Assembly (NCBI GenBank): GCA_022495005.1
Contig: JAGYXB010001061.1
Location: forward strand, 1-64,000
Origin: Rhyacophila brunnea
Taxonomy: Eukaryota > Arthropoda > Insecta > Trichoptera > Rhyacophilidae
DNA: 64,000 nucleotides
Direction: 5' to 3'
Shown: positions 1 through 13,022 of the stretch, in pieces
Layout: each line of letters opens with the position of its first letter
Position numbering within the stretch: the stretch's first letter is position 1
Notes under the pieces: model-generated
What the model saw: only the letters and a program-made list of their open reading frames with translations
Database searches by the model: none
Told to the model about the DNA's origin: nothing
Made by a program: the position numbers and the translations under genes

Positions 1-121
1 GCTCTGTACTATAATTCCACTTTCAAAATATGGCAACACTGTTTCAGGACAATGGCTTCTGTTTGCGGCTTGGCGGGTTGCCGATGCGGTTTTTCTGGCT
101 GGAGATGCTTGTTCCTTGTTG

Positions 122-532
122 CAGTGTTGCCATGTCTACTGAAATTTCAGTAAATCTACTGATATTTTTTGCCAATATACTGAATTTTTGATTTTTTTTC
201 GAAATTCAAGAAATCTACTGATAGTTGTGTTTCTCCATAATTGTAAGTTTACTGATGATTATTTTAATAACAAACTTGAAATGATTTACGCACGATCTTT
301 TTTAATGTGTTACACTTCTAAATTGACGAAGAAAGCATTGTAACTCTACCCAAGAGCGCCATTTTACCCATTAATATCATCATTGTTTACAATAAATTAA
401 TATTATTAGTTATTTTTATCCTTAATTATATCTAATATACTACATTTTCCAAAATCTACTGATATTTTATGAAATCTACTGAATTTTTTGTCAAAATCTA
501 CTGAAACTTTTAATTTTGACTTGGCAACATTG
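122..532. mobile_element. hAT-type MITE, 411 bp, perfect 8-bp TSD
   Basis: The ends are CAGTGTTGCCATGTC and the reverse complement of CAATGTTGCCAAGTC (13 of 15 match). The element is flanked by a perfect 8-base duplication CCTTGTTG at 114-121 and 533-540. There is no coding capacity. The interior repeats the motif AAATCTACTGA many times near both ends, like the subterminal transposase-binding arrays of hAT elements. It interrupts the left direct repeat of the flanking block. The other copy near 2228 lacks it and so approximates the empty site. Confidence 0.85.
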
Positions 533-2120
533 CCTTGTTGTTCGATGTCCGAGGCAAGAGAGAGCTTTCCGCGCGCATCAAAATGGGATAGCGGCGTCAT
601 GACCCTGTAGTTGGTCTCCGTTGTGAACCACCCTGTTTTATCGATGGATTGACTAGTGGCGGCGCTATCTCGTGTGGCCGTTTTCGACAGACCGCGTCTC
701 TGTATTTTGGCGGGAGCGCGGACGAATTTTAAAGTCGGAAATTTCAGTGGAGGTGCGAAGAGTGGACGTACTGTGGTGTTTTGGGAAAGTTGATTGTTCG
801 GTCCGCCCTTTGAGGTGGTCTCCTGTGGGAGACCTTCATCTGGTATCAAGCAACCTCTCCGGGAAAAGACCGAACCGTCGTCTTTTCCATCAGCCTGCCG
901 TCACTTGTCCTTGGGGGCCGGTTCACCTATGTGCGGCTTTGTCGCGTCCGATGGTCTTGGCGTGCTTGAGACTCCTTCGCGTCCTAACTGCTGAGGTTTC
1001 CACTTTCACATGGTGGTTCCCTCGGATCGACCAGCTCATCGCATCCTTGGGCCGTCGAAAAGTGAGGTGGGACCTGTTGCGCCTGCTAGTCGCCGCCGTT
1101 GTGCGACTAGAGACCAGAGCACCAATCTCAGCTTCCTCGTGAGGTTTTCACGGAAGTGCCAGGCGTCGCGCCGGGACACTCCATGATAGCGCCGGTTCCA
1201 AGAATAGACGTCTGGTGACGTAGTGGGGCCTTGAATTCTTGAGAGGAGCGTCGTCTTCCTGTTCATCCAAGGCGTCGAAGCGGTTTGGCCATAGATGTCG
1301 TAGTTTGCTTCGTGTTGATAGGGCAGACGAGTGTGATGTATCCTTCCGTGGGCCAGGGTCGACGGATGATGTAGCTGATCGAAGGAACATCCGCTGCTGC
1401 TGCTTAATGATGCCACGATGTCTGGATGTGGAGCCGGTGAACATGGTGATATGTCATCCAAGCTATTGGTTTTGTCATGCGCCACTGGTGTGCTGGATTC
1501 CAGGTTTTTGGGACATCGTCGACTAGAGATGGGGCCCTCAGCATTGTCTTGCTATGTCTGTCGTCAACGTTACTGGGGTGCTGATGTCCAGGGTTCGGGG
1601 TCACGCGGTCTTTGCGGACCCCCTAGCATTGTCTGGCTATGCTTTCGACATCGAACAAACCAGCGGGAGTACGTTTAGCGCGAAGCGCCCCATCTCGTGC
1701 GTTATTTCCGCTGCGAGTAATGTATCACCACGTGTCTCGATGTCACGATTGCACGGGATATAATGAAAAAACTGGCCTTATTACCTATTACCTATTATTT
1801 ACATGGTCTGTGGCGACCGACTTAACCATCCACAGTTCACTCTGAGAAGCCGTGGGGCCTGTCAGAGCAAACTGCGGGACTTAACATATGAAATGTCTTG
1901 TTCAGCTTTGCCAAGGGTCATCATCATTTCATCGGTGGCGCATTGACTACCAGGGTCAGACCGAGCGGTTGGGTGGCATTACTCCTTATGGGAGCGCCCC
2001 CCACAGGGGCGGAAAAACCTGTCGGTGACACCGTATAGGCCAGAAGCGGGGTGGAATTGAGAGAAATGCACGTTGTCGATACCGGCAGGAGTTTATTATA
2101 TTGTCGTTATGCAAGGTATT

Positions 2121-2245
2121 GTTTCTGGCTGAAGATGCTTGCGGCTTCGCAGGCTGCCGACGCGGTTTTTCTGGCTGAAGATGCTTGCGGCTTGGTGGGC
2201 TGCCGACGCGGGTTTTTCTCGCTGAAGATGCTTGCTGTTCGACGT
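2121..2245. repeat. Tandem repeat of about 50 bp units
   Basis: About two and a half units run head to tail. Each contains TTTCTGGCTGAAGATGCTTG followed by CGGCTT..GGCTGCCGACGCGG. One diverged unit also occurs in the left direct repeat at about 75-112, so the right copy expanded or the left copy contracted. Confidence 0.75.
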
Positions 2246-2494
2246 CCGAGGCAAGAGAGAGCTTTCCGCGCGCATCAAAATGGGATACGCGGTGTCATGG
2301 TGCTGTTGTTGGTCTCCGTTGGGAAACTCCCTGTTTTACCGACGGACTGACTAGTGGCGGCGCTATCTTGTTAAAGTCGAAAATTTCAGTGGAGGTGCGA
2401 AGAGTGGACGTAGGCTGTGGTGTTTTGGGAAAATTGATGGTTCGGTCTGCCCTTTGAGGTGGTCTCCCGTGGGAGACCTTCATCTGGTATCAAT

Positions 2495-3840
2495 ACGGTT
2501 CTACAGATGGCTCTGCACCACGTTCGTGTATCCTGGAGACTTATGCGCCTAACTAAGGTTCTGCATCACGCTTTTAAATTTTAGCATAAGTTTGAGAAAG
2601 TCTCATTGCAATGTTGTGAAGCATTTTATTTATAAAGGTATTGTATCAAATTGAAAAAGTAAAATTAGGGCCTCCAAATTGATTAAATGATTAAAAACAA
2701 CCAAAAACAATTCAGTCTGACCGCTACAGTTGCTATTAGTAGTCATTTTAAGGAAACACAAATATTGATACGCAGAGTAAATTAAAATATTTGCCTCCAC
2801 TTTTCTCAAACCTATTAAAGTAAATACTCTCTTATTTTACCCAGCTCCTCAATTAGTACTCAACTGAGCATTCAGTGGTAAGATACTTAAAGTCTCAGAT
2901 ACTACACTCTTCCATTTACCTACTTGCCCTGGGCGTCCCAATGTGGGGGAGGTGGCGTTGTGAGTATTGCAAGAATTTTAGTTCTCGAAAACACTCCCCC
3001 ACCTTCATAAACATGTCACAGCCTATTAACAACAAAGACTATCACAACTAACGTGAAAACACTGACTACATGTAGCGTTGACAACCAGACTATAATAATT
3101 ATAACAAAATTGCATATTATAATTTTAGTCCATGTGTGTACAATGTACACCAAAAATTGTATAATTTTCAAATTTTAGATTTCCTTACTACATTTTTGTT
3201 CGAAATACTTTAATTTAATGCCATGTTATACGATAAGTAATTATCTAGATTCAATGAATGGTAAAATGCTATAGAAAACAGATTGTGTAAAAAAAATGAC
3301 TGTGATGTCACACGACAGAAGTGAAACTTCTTTGTTTGCATACATTTTGTTTAATAATAATTATTCGTCAATCTTATACAGCATACTTCTGGCAAATAAT
3401 AATTTATATAACCATCTCTTAATGCGCCAACACAGACTTATTTTAATTGATTTCATTCACGACAACAAGTGGCCTCTTGTATAAATACATGAACTTTATC
3501 TATTCCCCAAATGGTTGAGATAGCGTGATGTTAATGTAATAAATAAATACATGCTCAGTAATCAAGACAATCTCGAGTTCAAAACGCCCCCGCACGGTGC
3601 CTGAAATTTTTATTTCAGTTGTTTTATTTGTGGACAAAATCATGTTGATAATATTTTAAAGTTACCTAAAAATCGTTTAGTAAATTGGTATATTCTACTG
3701 AAATTTGAACTATATGCAGAGGTTAAGACTATAGCTGAGATTGTGGGTGTATAAATATACCTGAGAGTGTGGGAGGATCCATAGTTCCGCAGATCACTGC
3801 TGAGATGTCCGCAGTCATGATATAATACTAAGGCTATAGA
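2495..3840. other. Gene-free AT-rich stretch
   Basis: No coding potential was recognised. A weak A-box/B-box-like pair (TGGTTGAGATAGCG and GAGTTCAAAAC at about 3508-3575) may be a decayed tRNA-derived SINE. Nothing else is supportable here. Confidence 0.4.
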
Positions 3841-4392
3841 CAGTGGAACCCCTATCTACCGTTCTCGCATAAATCGTTTTCCCGCACGGATCGTTCATTT
3901 TTGAAAGTCCCGCGAAACACCCATAAGAACAATGTTAAATAATCCCACATTAACTGTTCTCCGATTTATCGTTTTCTTCAATCTATCGTTTAAATATTAT
4001 GGTCCCATCACAAATATTATCCCGATTGACAGTTTTTGTTGAATATTTTTCATTTCGCTTTCGTAGAATTGTTTATGATACATTTCAGTCGCGTTGCTTT
4101 CTTTGCTCATGTCGGTCGGTGCTCAGTCTCGGCAGATCTTTCAGTCCCGTCGCTTTGTTTGCACAGGTCGGTCGGCGCTCAGGCTTGTCTCGCATCTCGT
4201 ATCATGAATTTTTATAAGTCACAACTAAAATGCCCCCCATGAAGAAAACTAGAACTCTAGCTGATAAACTGAAAATAATTCTAGACATCGAAAAAAATAC
4301 AGGAGAAAAATGAGTTTTTTTTTTAAATTATATATCCCGCATTTATCGTTTTTTTAGGGCCCCTCGAAAACTGTAGAATCGGGGTTTCACTG
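3841..4392 (+). mobile_element. pogo/Tigger-like MITE with transposase N-terminal remnant
   Basis: Terminal inverted repeats are CAGTGGAACCCC and the reverse complement of CAGTGAAACCCC, as in pogo/Tigger elements. The right end is followed by TA, as expected for that superfamily; the left TA is displaced by two bases. Interior blocks resemble CGTTCTCGCATAAATCG and CCCGCATTTATCG. A 27-residue frame at 4230-4313 contains LADKLKIILDIEK, which resembles the start of the CENP-B/pogo-type helix-turn-helix domain, and then stops. The element therefore looks like an internally deleted, non-autonomous derivative. Confidence 0.75.
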
Positions 4393-4547
4393 TAGTAACA
4401 TTTTTATTAGTGCTGGTGTTTTTCCTCTTACCCATAAGCTTGATATTTTAATACCAGCAATTTTTACAAAAATTAGATTGTCTTTAAATAAAGTTTTAGT
4501 GGTTATTTACAATCAACAATGAAACGAAAAACAAGGTTTTAATTAAT

Positions 4548-4553
4548 TTTATT
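4548..4553 (-). other. Poly(A) signal of the TARBP1-like gene
   Basis: AATAAA on the minus strand lies 36 bases after the stop codon of the TARBP1-like gene. This is a suitable spacing for 3' end formation with a very short 3' UTR. Confidence 0.6.
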
Positions 4554-4588
4554 GAAAATTAAATAATTATGTAACAATGTTTCTTAAT

Positions 4589-7500
4589 CTACAATATCGG
4601 ATGTTGTTTTCCATACTCCCAGATAAATATAGACGCAGTGACATGAACATTCAAAGACCGTATTTTACCATATTGAGGAATCTCAACACAGTGATCCATC
4701 AAACTGAGTAAATTGCTAGGGACACCTTCTTTTTCATGTCTGAAACAAATAAAATAAATAAAAACTAAATTACTGAACAACATTCCCATTGAATAAAAAA
4801 TAATTAAAATTAAAGATTATTAGCAAGTACGCGACAACTAAAATTTTCAGCAATCCTGACGTCATCTATGAATCAAATTCAGTAATACTATTTTTTCCGA
4901 CCATGTCCGATCCTGATAGGATCATATGGGCCTCCACAGAGTGGAGGTTTGTATTGACAGATTTTGTTTTTTTTTTTACGAGAAATGGATGTCAGCCACT
5001 TGCTCAACCTATTAGGTCCATACCCTGACACACACCAATTGAAAAACAATATGTGTACTTGCCAGACCCAGGATTCGAACCTGGGACCCACGGCTTTATA
5101 GTCCAACGCTTATGCCGCGCGGCCACCGTTACCACCTATTACCATAATTTTAATTATATTAGGAATCATCCGCAAGGACACTCAGATTTTGTAGCTTAAT
5201 GGTTAAACCACTCACACAGCACGCAATACATGTGTGTTTTGTAAATTATAATCAAGTGACAAAATTGTAACACACTTACCCTAAGAGCAAGACAGCATTC
5301 TTAGGAAAATTAAATTTATTCAAGGAAATGCTTGAAGATGTTTGCTCGACTCCTATTATGCTGTAACCCTTCTCTTTCATATCGATCAAATAGTTCTTTA
5401 AAGCGAGTCCAGGTTTTATTTCTGCGATATCAACCCATCGCTCTGATGATACACTGAAATATGAAAAGTATAATTTATAATGTCAGGTGTTTTCAATTTT
5501 GCAATTATTTGTTATCAAGCTAATAATTGAAAATTGAAAATAAATAAGTTAACTAGGCACCATTGTGAATGCAGCTTTTTAAGTCAATATCAAACTTATA
5601 AATTCATTGATACCTATGTGGAAACAGAAATATATTATTTTATTTGTCATTTTGTACTTATATACTTATTTAGGCACTTCCATAACATCTACATATTTCA
5701 TATTATTTAACAATTCCACAAAAACGTGCAATGGAATTCTTACAAATAGTATCAAAAGATTTGCCCCTCTGAATATAATCATTTTTGCATAATAATGTTG
5801 TCAGGAATGTAGTCATTGATTATTAAAATTTTAATTACACAATAATATGTATTATCGATTTAAAAATGAAGCCTGAGTCAGTCGATTTCCAACGATTCCA
5901 CCAAAAAATGGTTATAAAGCACAAAAGTAGAGTTCCATTCCTATCCATCCCTTCATCTATTATATAATGTGCCATCTTTATATGGTATACATATAAAATA
6001 TCAACCAAATATGTACATATACCTATAGCTAGCAATAAGATTGTATATTTTGTATCAGTTGACAATGTCCCATTGAAGCAGATGAAACTGCTAATGATAA
6101 AATAACTATGGGGAATAGGTACTACATATTGTGTTTTATTTTAATTATAAAATACCAACCTCAAATTTTGGAAGATTTTGTCCTGAGTGTGTCGTAAATT
6201 ATCAATAATATATTGTTTCACACCAAACACTTCACACGTTCGAGCCAACCCTCCCAAATTGGGCATTCTATCAATTAAGGAAGCAACCACAACCAATCCA
6301 CTCGTTTTGTGTTCCTGTTAAAATGTCAATAAAACATGTAGGTAAATAACAATGTATTACACCAAATAACACCCGCTAATCTGTGGCGGTTTTAGATACG
6401 TGGAGACCCGAGGTGATGGTTCAAAACACCTTGTGAAAATTATGCCTGTGTCATAACCCACAATCGAGTCTTAAAACACAGCAAATACTGGCAGGATTTC
6501 TTAAGCTTAGGTTATTTATAAAAATTTATTGTGAAAAATTCACATCTTTTTCACATGTTGGTACTTCTGACAAACCAATTGCCTCGTAGGCTTCATGGAA
6601 AACTACTACTGCTTATCACCAATATTACAATATGGTAAATAAAAACAATAAACTACAATTATTATATATTTGAAATCAATATTGATCACTACGAATTTTT
6701 GACGTAAGACCTTTAGTAATGTATTGAAACCGAACCAAATTCAATAAAATTTTGTAAGCAAGTAATTATTATCATATTTTTGTTTCAATGTTTTATAGTT
6801 AATATTATGTAAATTAAATTTGTAATTGGCGGTTTCTCCGTCAAATTCCCAGTTAAAAATCATATATTATGTACTATTGAATTACATGAAGTTACTTACA
6901 GACTCTTCAACTGGAATACCCAAATCTTCCAACATATTTTTCCACGGGACAAACTTCTTTTGAATGTTTTCACACACATTTTCTTCCATGTGTGTATTTT
7001 CCGAACACTCCACAATTTCACTAGTCTTCAGCATTGACAAATCAAACATACTATCTTTATCATTGGAGATCAAAGCCTGTTCTGAATCTTTATTTCCCAA
7101 GTATTCATCAATAGGTTGCAAACATTTCAGTGATACCCATTCGTCAACCGAAACACCAGTAAGTCGTGGAATATGGTGATATATATTCACCAAAGAAAGA
7201 TTTGAAACAGCATCAAAATTATTGATGTAGAAATCATCTTGTATTCTGAGAAAACTTTTTTCTTGCGTGTTTAAATGAAATGTTTTCTTAATAGTATCAA
7301 CTATAATGTGGTATTTTTCTTTATCTTGACATTTGTCGGCTAATTCATATAATTTTAAAGATAGAAACTGGGCATGAAGTCGTATAGTGAATAATTGGCC
7401 CATTGTATGCGGCATAAATAAATCCATTGCGAAATGAAAATTATTTTGTTTAAGTTGTATTACATTAGTATGTTTCTCATTTTCACATGAATGTTTTTCA

Positions 7501-10500
7501 ACTCCACCATTCTTAAAAGGGCCAAATGTAGATTCTTCATTAAGCTGATGTTTCACAATGTGATAGATTATCATGAAATATGATATCTGTGGAAGCTGTG
7601 ATAATTGGAACTTCTCTATTACCTCCTGACTCAAAAATATTCTCTGAAAGAAATGAAAATATAATACAATATTGTAAGGAATTACAACCATAGGTATAAC
7701 ACTAAATTTAGTATTCCCGTTAAATCTATTGTCTACATACAATATAATGTGTTGTAAATTGTATGTAAGGCAGCTGACATTTTGGTTGTGTTTAACACTG
7801 TCAACTTGTGCCATGAACAAGTTAACTCGCCAAAGCATGTATGTCGCGTCAGGCCACGGACGAGTTAATTCGCGGGTTCTAGTAAACGTCATAATTTTTG
7901 AATAAACTATTTTTGTATATTTTCTAAACAATATTTATCATTTTAGTGTGAAAATATTCATGATAAACTCAAGAAACATGTTGATTTGGTAAGTTTTCAC
8001 AAATATTTATCATTCTGTTCCTTTTTCATATTTTTTAAGGGATTTATTTTATTCCAAAAATAGCTGGCCTACAAGTGTCCACCTAGTAAAAATTGGCTGA
8101 CTGTGATAAAGTGTCCGAGTATGATCCAGTTTCGTACCCCCAATAGACACAAAAAAATGTGACGCATTTCACATTGATTTTTATGAATGAAACTTTCAAT
8201 GCATTGTTCAATGTAAGGATTCGTTCAGTCGAACAGTTTGTCTATTGACATGTTCAATACCTCTGTTTAAACTAGGGGTTCGAACCGGAACTGAACCGAA
8301 AACTGAAAACCGGAAAAACTGTTATTTTTGTCAGAACGAAAACCGGAACCAAACCAGATAAAAAATCAGTTTTTTTCAGTTCAAACATGCGCGTTAACAT
8401 GATCTTACTCCCCACTTCAGTTGTCATGACACATCTCGACATAATTCCCATTATTTATAATATTTAAAATTTATGGCCACGGGCCATCATAGAAGTACCA
8501 TACAATGTTCTAAATTATGGTAGAAAATATATTTTTAATATAAATAAATACATTTAAAAATTAATCACTCGGGGCTGAACTGAAAACCGAATTAAGGTTT
8601 TTTTTTTCGAAACGGAAACTGGAACCGAACCTATATATTATATTGTTTTACTTGAACCGAAACGAAAAAAAAATACATTCTATTTTATTAACTGTGGTGT
8701 ATTTCTCTCGGGTTTGTGCGATTTTCCATGGACGAGAGGTTAACCAGGAGCTGAGAGACGTCACCTAAAGCCGCACCAATACCGCACATGCGCAAAATAT
8801 CGTGATATCGGCTGAGCGGCTGCAAGCGGCAGTGGCGTTGTATTATTAATTATTAAATATAAACAATCAACGTGCCCCCCTCAGCGGGCCGCGGTAAAAT
8901 TATGAAACGTTGACCAGTCCGCGGTGATAAAAAGGTTGGGGACCACTGATATAAATTGTCATTGTAAGGTGCATGCACTGTTTATTAATAAATATATTAA
9001 AAGAACAAGTATACAAAGCATAATGGATGTTATTTCAATTGTATGTTAGTGTCAGCAACTATTAAACAGATCTTCAGACAGAAAACAGACACATTCAACG
9101 AGATTTTATTTCACTATCACTGGACATTTCCTGATGGATATTAGTCCTGATTGATTCGATAACTAAATATATTTACTTTCAAATATACTTACTTTTTGTA
9201 TAAAATAGAGGGCGATATACCATTCCAACATTATTCTAGCGCTTATATGGTGTGGTTGTTTTGTAAGAAATGCAATGCACCAATTTAGCGTGCCATCCAC
9301 ATTATTTCCACATGGGTACAATTTATATAACAACAAAAGACTTTGAAGGGTTCTCAATATAATTCTATGATGAATTGAGTTTCCATGATATCGATTTTTA
9401 GATTTAACGATGGAATCTAACTTCTCCCGTAAATCTCTTGACAACTGATCGTGAACGGCCGCGTCTTGTGTGATTAAAATGTTTGTTGTTGAAGTTCTGA
9501 TTATGTCAAGAGGGTTTACAAAGCTGAGGTTTGCCGGATAAAGATTTTTTTTAGACTTGATAAAAACACATGTGGCTGTTTCAATTCTGGAAAATTAAAA
9601 ATATTTGTCAGTATATTTTTATAATGTTAGCTAGAATTAATAAAAAATATTACATAATCGAAGCATTCCGCTCATTAGTGAAAAACTCCACAGGAGGCAG
9701 CGTGGCGAGATATGAAATTTGTAATGAGTTTACGAGGCATTGATCAACACACACCATGTGGTAGTGAAATGTTTGCCTTTCATTATCTCGAAAAGTAAAT
9801 TGATCATATCAACTTCAAGAACTGGAGGAGAGGGATCTCTGTAGAGGTGGCTAATGGTCAACTTTTGCTATAGTGTCATCGAAATAGGAGAAAGGTAATT
9901 TCTTTTAATTTCAATTCTTCAGCATGACAATGTCAACTCAGTCAGTAATATCTTATTGAAGAATCAACCGAGTTGACAATACTCCATTGCAGCCGATGAA
10001 ATCGGTCATGAATACATACGAGTAGCTTAGTATCAAAGTGGACCATAAGCCATTTACAAAATTTTACAGGAGACTCACAAACAAAAGCGTCTGTATTTCA
10101 TGTAGTATTACTACAAACATATTATTTTATTTAATAAGAACGGTATTTATTAAAATATATATACATCACTTGCACACAAGATGTGCAAGTAAAATCTTAC
10201 CTTTGATCTTTTCTGGATACTATTCCAAATAATACTGCTTTATTCAGTAAAGTAATACAAGAATGTAGGTTGATATTTTTCGATACCAAACAGAGGTTCT
10301 TCATAAATTCTTGTACGACAAACGGACTCAGTTCTCCTAGTTCAAATATTTTACCAGCAAAAGTAATCAAAAGATCATGATTTTGAACGTTTTCGAACAG
10401 TTCTTTTTGAAAAATCATTTCAATAAACGCTACAATGCATATTTTAAAATTCTCATTTTTACGCACTCCAAACACCTCCGTCCAAATTCTACCGACTAAT

Positions 10501-13022
10501 ATGTCAGCTTTCTTAGGATTCTCATTGGCTAACTCCGGCAAGAGAAGTCGCGTTATTTTAATGACCCATACCAGACATCCATAACCGCCGGTTTGAAGAA
10601 GATCATAAATATTTTCCTTCACTTTTTTTAAAGAATGCCATTCTTTTTGTGTTTCATAATAATAATAAGAAATTTTACAATATGCAGTTTTATAATCTGA
10701 TATTATTTTTCCTTTTAACTCTTTGTTATCAATATTGGTAAATTCCAAGTTAATACCGGAATCAATTACTTTACATAAAGATTCCAATTTTTCCATTCCC
10801 TGCTTTTGTTTATAGAGGTCATTATTATATAGAAATGACACCACTATTGATAAAATTTCAATAGAAAGATAGTTTTGAATAAAATCAACATCAGAATTAC
10901 ACATAAATTCTGTTTTAGACATGATTAATCGTTCTGTTTGTATATAAGCTAAATCTCTGGGCACAATTTTAGTCAACAATATGTGAAGACTATTTATGTA
11001 AAGCTTTATTATATCCTGATCATCTACTGGTGATAAAGTATGACATCGTCGTAATAAAAAGTTTACTATAGCATCGAAATTCACCACAATGCTTTCAGGA
11101 ATATTATCATTTTTATCTGAATCGGAGTTATCTATATTTGAATACATATTTAAAACATTGACAATAAAGAAGAAATACTGATCAAATGCAGCAGGTTTAG
11201 CGTATTGTCGGTTCGCTGATTCATGTAATAATTGGATATTTGTATTAATTAAATCGACAAATGATTGCTTTTTAACAATATTTGAATCCACAAAGATTAT
11301 TAACATCTGTACACGCGCATGGATATCGCATAATTTCACAGTTTCCCATGATTCAGTGTATAGTAAATCTGTTATCGCTTCACAACTATACCCGTCAAAT
11401 TTAATTCTCTTTATCCAATTGACAATATCACTCCAAAGATTACTGTTTCGACGGAGATCATTGTTAGTTATATATAATTGAAGTAATTGTAAAAACTCTT
11501 CAGCGTTTGGAATTTTTAACAACTGTTTCATGACAAAATATATCAGGCTGTTGTGAGTTCCATGTTTAATGTACAAATTATTTTGAGCTGAAGCAGATTG
11601 GTCATGAAATATTTGCATAATTGTACCAACACTCAAATTACATATTGTATTAATAGACATGAGTGAATAACAAATGTAGAACTTTGGTATCGGTGACAAG
11701 TCAACAGAATTCATGCTGTCGATAATGTGTTTTGTAACATCTCCATGTGATAAAAAAGATTTTAACAGCGGCATGAGTTTATTTATCTCATAGTTAAAAG
11801 CATTCTCATAAAATGAAATGGTGTTTAAAGCTTGCAGTAATTGGTAATAGGGAAATGAACCGAGAGATTTATTTGAATGATTAGTTTGCAATGCTCTCTC
11901 AACAGACTTAAGTTTGACAATGTGAGATTCATGAAGAAGTGAACACCGAAGACCCAAATTATACCAACACTGCGGTAGATCTGCAAGATTTTCAAAAATA
12001 TGCATAGCCGATAAAACCAAATGGGCTTGTTTTTCTTCTAATGTTTCCAACAGGACAAAATAATTTGACCAGCATTTTTCAAGAGTCGATTTTTCTTTAG
12101 CATTCCAGACAAAAAGAATGTTATGGTCTACATTTTTTTTTACAACAAAACTTTCATTACGCTGTGACGAATAGTCGACAGCTTTTTTAGCGAGGAAAAT
12201 AGAGCATTTACGCACTGAATATTCGCCGTGAATCAGACCGTGTTGGACAAACAGCCAAAAGTTGTTATCTCTCACAATAGTTGACAAATAATTACAGAGC
12301 ATTTTTTCATTTTCAGAAGGAAAATAATAATCAGATAATGAGGACAGTGTCACAAAGTCATTTAAAGTCAACGAAGATAAGTTAGTTGAAATTTTCTCCC
12401 AGATAATGTTCAATATATTTGAATCATTACAGCAAAGTAATATCTTCGGAATTGTCTTGGATAACAGTACCATATTGACATTTTTCTCTCCGTGAATTAA
12501 AAGTCTCATTATATCATCGTTTACGAATCTCGATTCCAATAATATATTATTTGAAACAGATACATCAAGAACGGCATTTAGAATATTGAGATATTTAACA
12601 GTGATACGTATTTCTTTTTCAGACTTTAAAGAGTTTGTATCCGTTAGTGATAAAATTTGCTGTATTATATGCTCAATGTTTGATTGAATACTTTCCATAT
12701 TCAATGACAGTGACAAAGATAATATTTCCAACATAGTAGCAAAAATAGCACTTTCATCATCATTTAAATGCGTAATTATGTTCTTCAACGCAAACTGAAC
12801 GATGGTAGCATTTTCACAATCTGTCTCTTCCTGTAGAGAAATGATGTATTTATACTTAATAAAAGATAAAATGATATTATAGTGTTTTGTCTTCAGATTC
12901 GTTTTCCGCATAACCTCATCCAATTTGTCATCAATGACAGATTCATCTAGATCAAAGAGGTCAAGGGCTGTTAAAAGTTCTTCGTTCTGAGCTAATCCAG
13001 ATATTTTTTTATATTTACTCAT
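4589..13022 (-). CDS. TARBP1: TARBP1-like tRNA (guanosine 2'-O) methyltransferase
   Basis: Six exons join into one open frame of about 1479 residues: 13022-10201, 9586-9193, 7643-6900, 6314-6160, 5453-5280 and 4739-4589. Every junction has GT..AG and the phases agree. The last three exons encode a SpoU-type (SPOUT) methyltransferase domain at residues ~1320-1479. Motif 1 is [13 protein letters not shown] with N1339 and R1345, motif 2 is LLLGHEKEGVP at ~1427-1437, and motif 3 is [15 protein letters not shown] at ~1458-1472. The long N-terminal part reads as helical repeats, as in human TARBP1 (1621 aa) and yeast Trm3. By family knowledge it methylates the ribose of G18 in tRNAs. The ATG at 13022 (MSKYKK) is the first in frame. 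Human TARBP1 has N where H1431 stands here. The introns hold a SINE, a hAT end and other repeats. The identification is firm; the start is less so. Confidence 0.93.
4891..5136 (-). mobile_element. tRNA-derived SINE, copy 1
   Basis: On the minus strand a tRNA-like head carries an A box (GTGGCCGCGCGGCATAAGCG) and a B box (GGTTCGAATCC, 5071-5081). It is followed by a body ending in a CCATATGATCCT..AGGATCGGACATGG motif and an A-rich tail. It lies in the last intron of the TARBP1-like gene. The body matches a second copy at 53.9-54.3 kb, which shows it is a dispersed SINE and not a tRNA gene. Confidence 0.75.
8278..8700. repeat. AACCGGAAC-rich degenerate repeat in a TARBP1 intron
   Basis: Degenerate units built on GAACCGGAACTGAACCGAAAAC recur in both halves (8280-8385 and 8575-8675) around a middle that resembles the repeat at 20.88-20.97 kb (GCGCGTTAAC..GATCTTACTCC and ATTTATGGCC/TACGG). 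It lies in intron 2 of the TARBP1-like gene. It is probably a decayed mobile element, family unknown. Confidence 0.5.
8870..8951. mobile_element. Truncated hAT end
   Basis: The sequence AAAGGTTGGGGACCACTG ending at about 8948 has the typical hAT right-end form (reverse complement CAGTGGTCCCCAACC). It is preceded by GGGCCGCGG..CAGTCCGCGGTGA, also common in such elements. No partner end or 8-base duplication was found, so only a fragment remains. Confidence 0.5.

Larger units (their letters stand above)
70..2494. repeat. GC-rich block bounded by long direct repeats
   Basis: Positions 70-848 (after removing the MITE at 122-532) match 2120-2494 almost base for base. Both copies hold the same tracts, such as GGCAAGAGAGAGCTTTCCGC, GGAGGTGCGAAGAGTGGACG and a shared end at CATCTGGTATCAA. 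The right copy lacks about 62 bases that the left copy has at about 672-735. The 1.2 kb between them is far GC-richer than the surroundings and holds only unconvincing reading frames. The arrangement could be a non-autonomous LTR-type element or a segmental repeat. I saw no clear TG..CA ends, primer-binding site or target duplication, so the class is open. Confidence 0.6.

Noticed and set aside
672..1142. Protein frames in the GC-rich block at 0.7-1.7 kb
   Set aside because: Several overlapping frames on both strands are open, as expected from composition; none has a motif, and the region is repeat-bounded.
5060..5136. Possible tRNA gene on the minus strand
   Set aside because: A and B boxes are present, but the acceptor stem does not pair and the downstream body recurs at 54 kb, so it is a SINE head.
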